This document shows, piece after piece, positions 6,068 through 6,993 of a DNA stretch of 6,993 bases. The translations under genes were made by a program, and so were the position numbers. Under the pieces are notes generated by a model, which was not told where the DNA came from, did not search any database, and saw nothing but the letters and a program-made list of their open reading frames with translations. Numbering within the stretch: the first letter of the stretch is position 1; the number at the start of each line of letters is the position of its first letter. This DNA comes from Candidatus Omnitrophota bacterium (lineage in GTDB: Bacteria > Ratteibacteria > UBA8468 > B48-G9 > DTJG01): assembly GCA_023818725.1 (NCBI GenBank), contig JAMWBX010000068.1:1-6993 (forward strand). Reading direction: 5' to 3'.

Positions 6068-6993
6068 TCAAAGTCCTCTGATGTATTTTCTCCAGGATGC
6101 GGCAATTATTTTCAGGTCGTCCCTCTTGATCAGGATAACCTTTCGTTCAGGCCTTATTACAACGAATCTCTCAGCGTAAAATATGCATGGCACTCCAATA
6201 TCCTTACTTTTTACTGTGTAATCCAGCCACTTATCATAGTACGAATGTACCCAGTTATCGGTATCAATGGGATGAGAGGGTAGGGTAGAGCTGGAAAGGT
6301 CTGCCCTAGCTTTCATTGCCATAAAAACATCCGTATCGGGAAATATCAGGCCGGTATCGTGCAATCTAACCATGTCAAATGTGTCGTAAAAATATGGATT
6401 TACTGTACTGCTTGTTATCAAACAATCCTTTTTTGTATTTTTTGCTGCAATGTATATTTCTTTTTGAAGCTTGTACAGCAGCTCGCAGCCCCATAAACTT
6501 CCATTATGCTTGACTGAAGGATGAGATCTACCAATTATTACTGGTCTGCCAAAATGTTCTCCGCCAAGAGGCATTCTTTCAGTCGGCGTGTATGCAAGCT
6601 GGTCAATTTTGAATCCATCCGCGTTGTAACAGTCCTTTGCGCCTGATAAAAGTTTTCTTATGTTTTCTCTGATGAACGATAGATATTCAGGGTTTTCAGG
6701 ATCAGCCACAAGTTTTTTTTCTCCACAAAAAATACACCATTTGTCAGGGAGACCTTCTGTATACCATGTTGCAATCCACAAAAGAACCTTTCGACCCTTT
6801 TTGTGCTGTCTTTCTATGAAACCGCGAAGATCTGGCCATTGAATTCTATTTGGTTGCCAAACACCACGAGGCGACCAGCCAGCGTCTATAATTACCGTTC
6901 CGAAGGGAACTTTTTCATTTTCAAGAATTTTAATCCACTTCTCATATAATCCCTGAATACAATATGCAAGTGCCCTTGCCTCAGGGCCATCAG
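6068..6993 (-). CDS. Putative TIM-barrel glycoside hydrolase, clan GH-D-like (GH31/GH36-type), C-terminal 307 residues; 5' end outside the window
   Basis: The frame is open from the right edge to TGA at 6070-6068. Numbering visible residues from the first full codon, IIDAGWSPRGVW (34-45) resembles the barrel strand with the sugar-binding Asp-Gly-Trp of clan GH-D enzymes. KVLLWIATWY (68-77) is a following strand. A VADPENPEY segment (95-103) precedes DGFKID (125-130), where Asp130 is the best candidate nucleophile (the KxD pattern). LITSSTVNPYF (191-201) and DMVRLHD (206-212) follow, and Asp212 is my guess for the acid/base. The C-terminus ends soon after a last strand, with no extra domain. 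There is no frameshift. TTG at 6781 is internal, because homologous barrel strands lie upstream of it. The visible part shows no signal peptide, and the true N-terminus is missing, so location is unknown. Alpha-galactosidase or alpha-glucosidase-like activity is plausible; the family and substrate are not settled. Confidence 0.7.
   Translation of the reverse strand, partial: DGPEARALAYCIQGLYEKWIKILENEKVPFGTVIIDAGWSPRGVWQPNRIQWPDLRGFIERQHKKGRKVLLWIATWYTEGLPDKWCIFCGEKKLVADPENPEYLSFIRENIRKLLSGAKDCYNADGFKIDQLAYTPTERMPLGGEHFGRPVIIGRSHPSVKHNGSLWGCELLYKLQKEIYIAAKNTKKDCLITSSTVNPYFYDTFDMVRLHDTGLIFPDTDVFMAMKARADLSSSTLPSHPIDTDNWVHSYYDKWLDYTVKSKDIGVPCIFYAERFVVIRPERKVILIKRDDLKIIAASWRKYIRGL

Noticed and set aside
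6036..6090. Possible bidirectional terminator at the mutL/glycosidase junction
   Set aside because: The only inverted repeat found has a 5-bp AT-containing stem and a loop of about 15 nt, too weak to call.
5833..6105. 90-codon minus-strand frame spanning the mutL end
   Set aside because: It is antisense to conserved MutL nuclease codons (ACR, CPHGRP) and also conflicts with the glycosidase 3' end.
6779..6781. TTG as the true start of the glycosidase gene
   Set aside because: The same frame stays open for 70 more codons to the window edge and includes the conserved IIDAGW barrel strand, so the TTG is an internal Leu codon.
6660..6842. 60-codon plus-strand frame at the right side
   Set aside because: It is opposite a conserved barrel region of the glycosidase and has no supporting features.

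Overview
The window is a compact piece of a bacterial chromosome holding five protein genes, two of them cut by the window edges. It is AT-leaning: Lys is mostly AAA, Arg is often AGA or AGG, and many A/T homopolymer runs lie inside genes. The MutS/MutL pair is of the MutH-independent type, because MutL carries the endonuclease motifs. That fits most bacteria outside the gammaproteobacterial MutH group. Nothing here fixes a phylum. Almost every base is coding; the only gaps are 69, 12 and 3 bp. I found no RNA genes, mobile elements, CRISPR arrays or long repeats.

Left block (1-1759, minus strand): hisC, a histidinol-phosphate aminotransferase, is followed by the N-terminal 238 codons of malQ, a GH77 4-alpha-glucanotransferase that runs off the left edge. 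The end of hisC and the start of malQ overlap by 14 nt, so the two are probably cotranscribed and translationally coupled, although they belong to unrelated pathways.

Divergent region (1760-1828): 69 bp of AT-rich DNA separate hisC from mutS. On the hisC strand it holds a consensus extended -10 element (TGA-TATAAT). mutS has no visible Shine-Dalgarno sequence.

Centre (1829-6064, plus strand): mutS and mutL form a tight mismatch-repair operon with a 12-bp gap. mutL starts at TTG behind a strong Shine-Dalgarno sequence. MutS has the FYE mismatch-reading motif and a complete ABC-type ATPase. MutL has a complete GHKL ATPase and a C-terminal metal-dependent nicking domain. Both carry plausible beta-clamp binding peptides. 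Together they would detect replication errors and nick the new strand without a methylation signal.

Right block (6068-6993, minus strand): the C-terminal 307 residues of a TIM-barrel glycoside hydrolase resembling clan GH-D (GH31/GH36-like alpha-glycosidases) converge on mutL with a 3-bp gap. With malQ on the other side, the mismatch-repair operon sits between two carbohydrate-active enzyme genes, which suggests an organism that stores or degrades alpha-glucans or related glycans.

I see no strong case for a previously undescribed system. The points most worth a second look are the glycosidase of uncertain family, the Tyr in MutL's metal-binding motif, the homopolymer runs inside the repair genes, and the hisC-malQ overlap.
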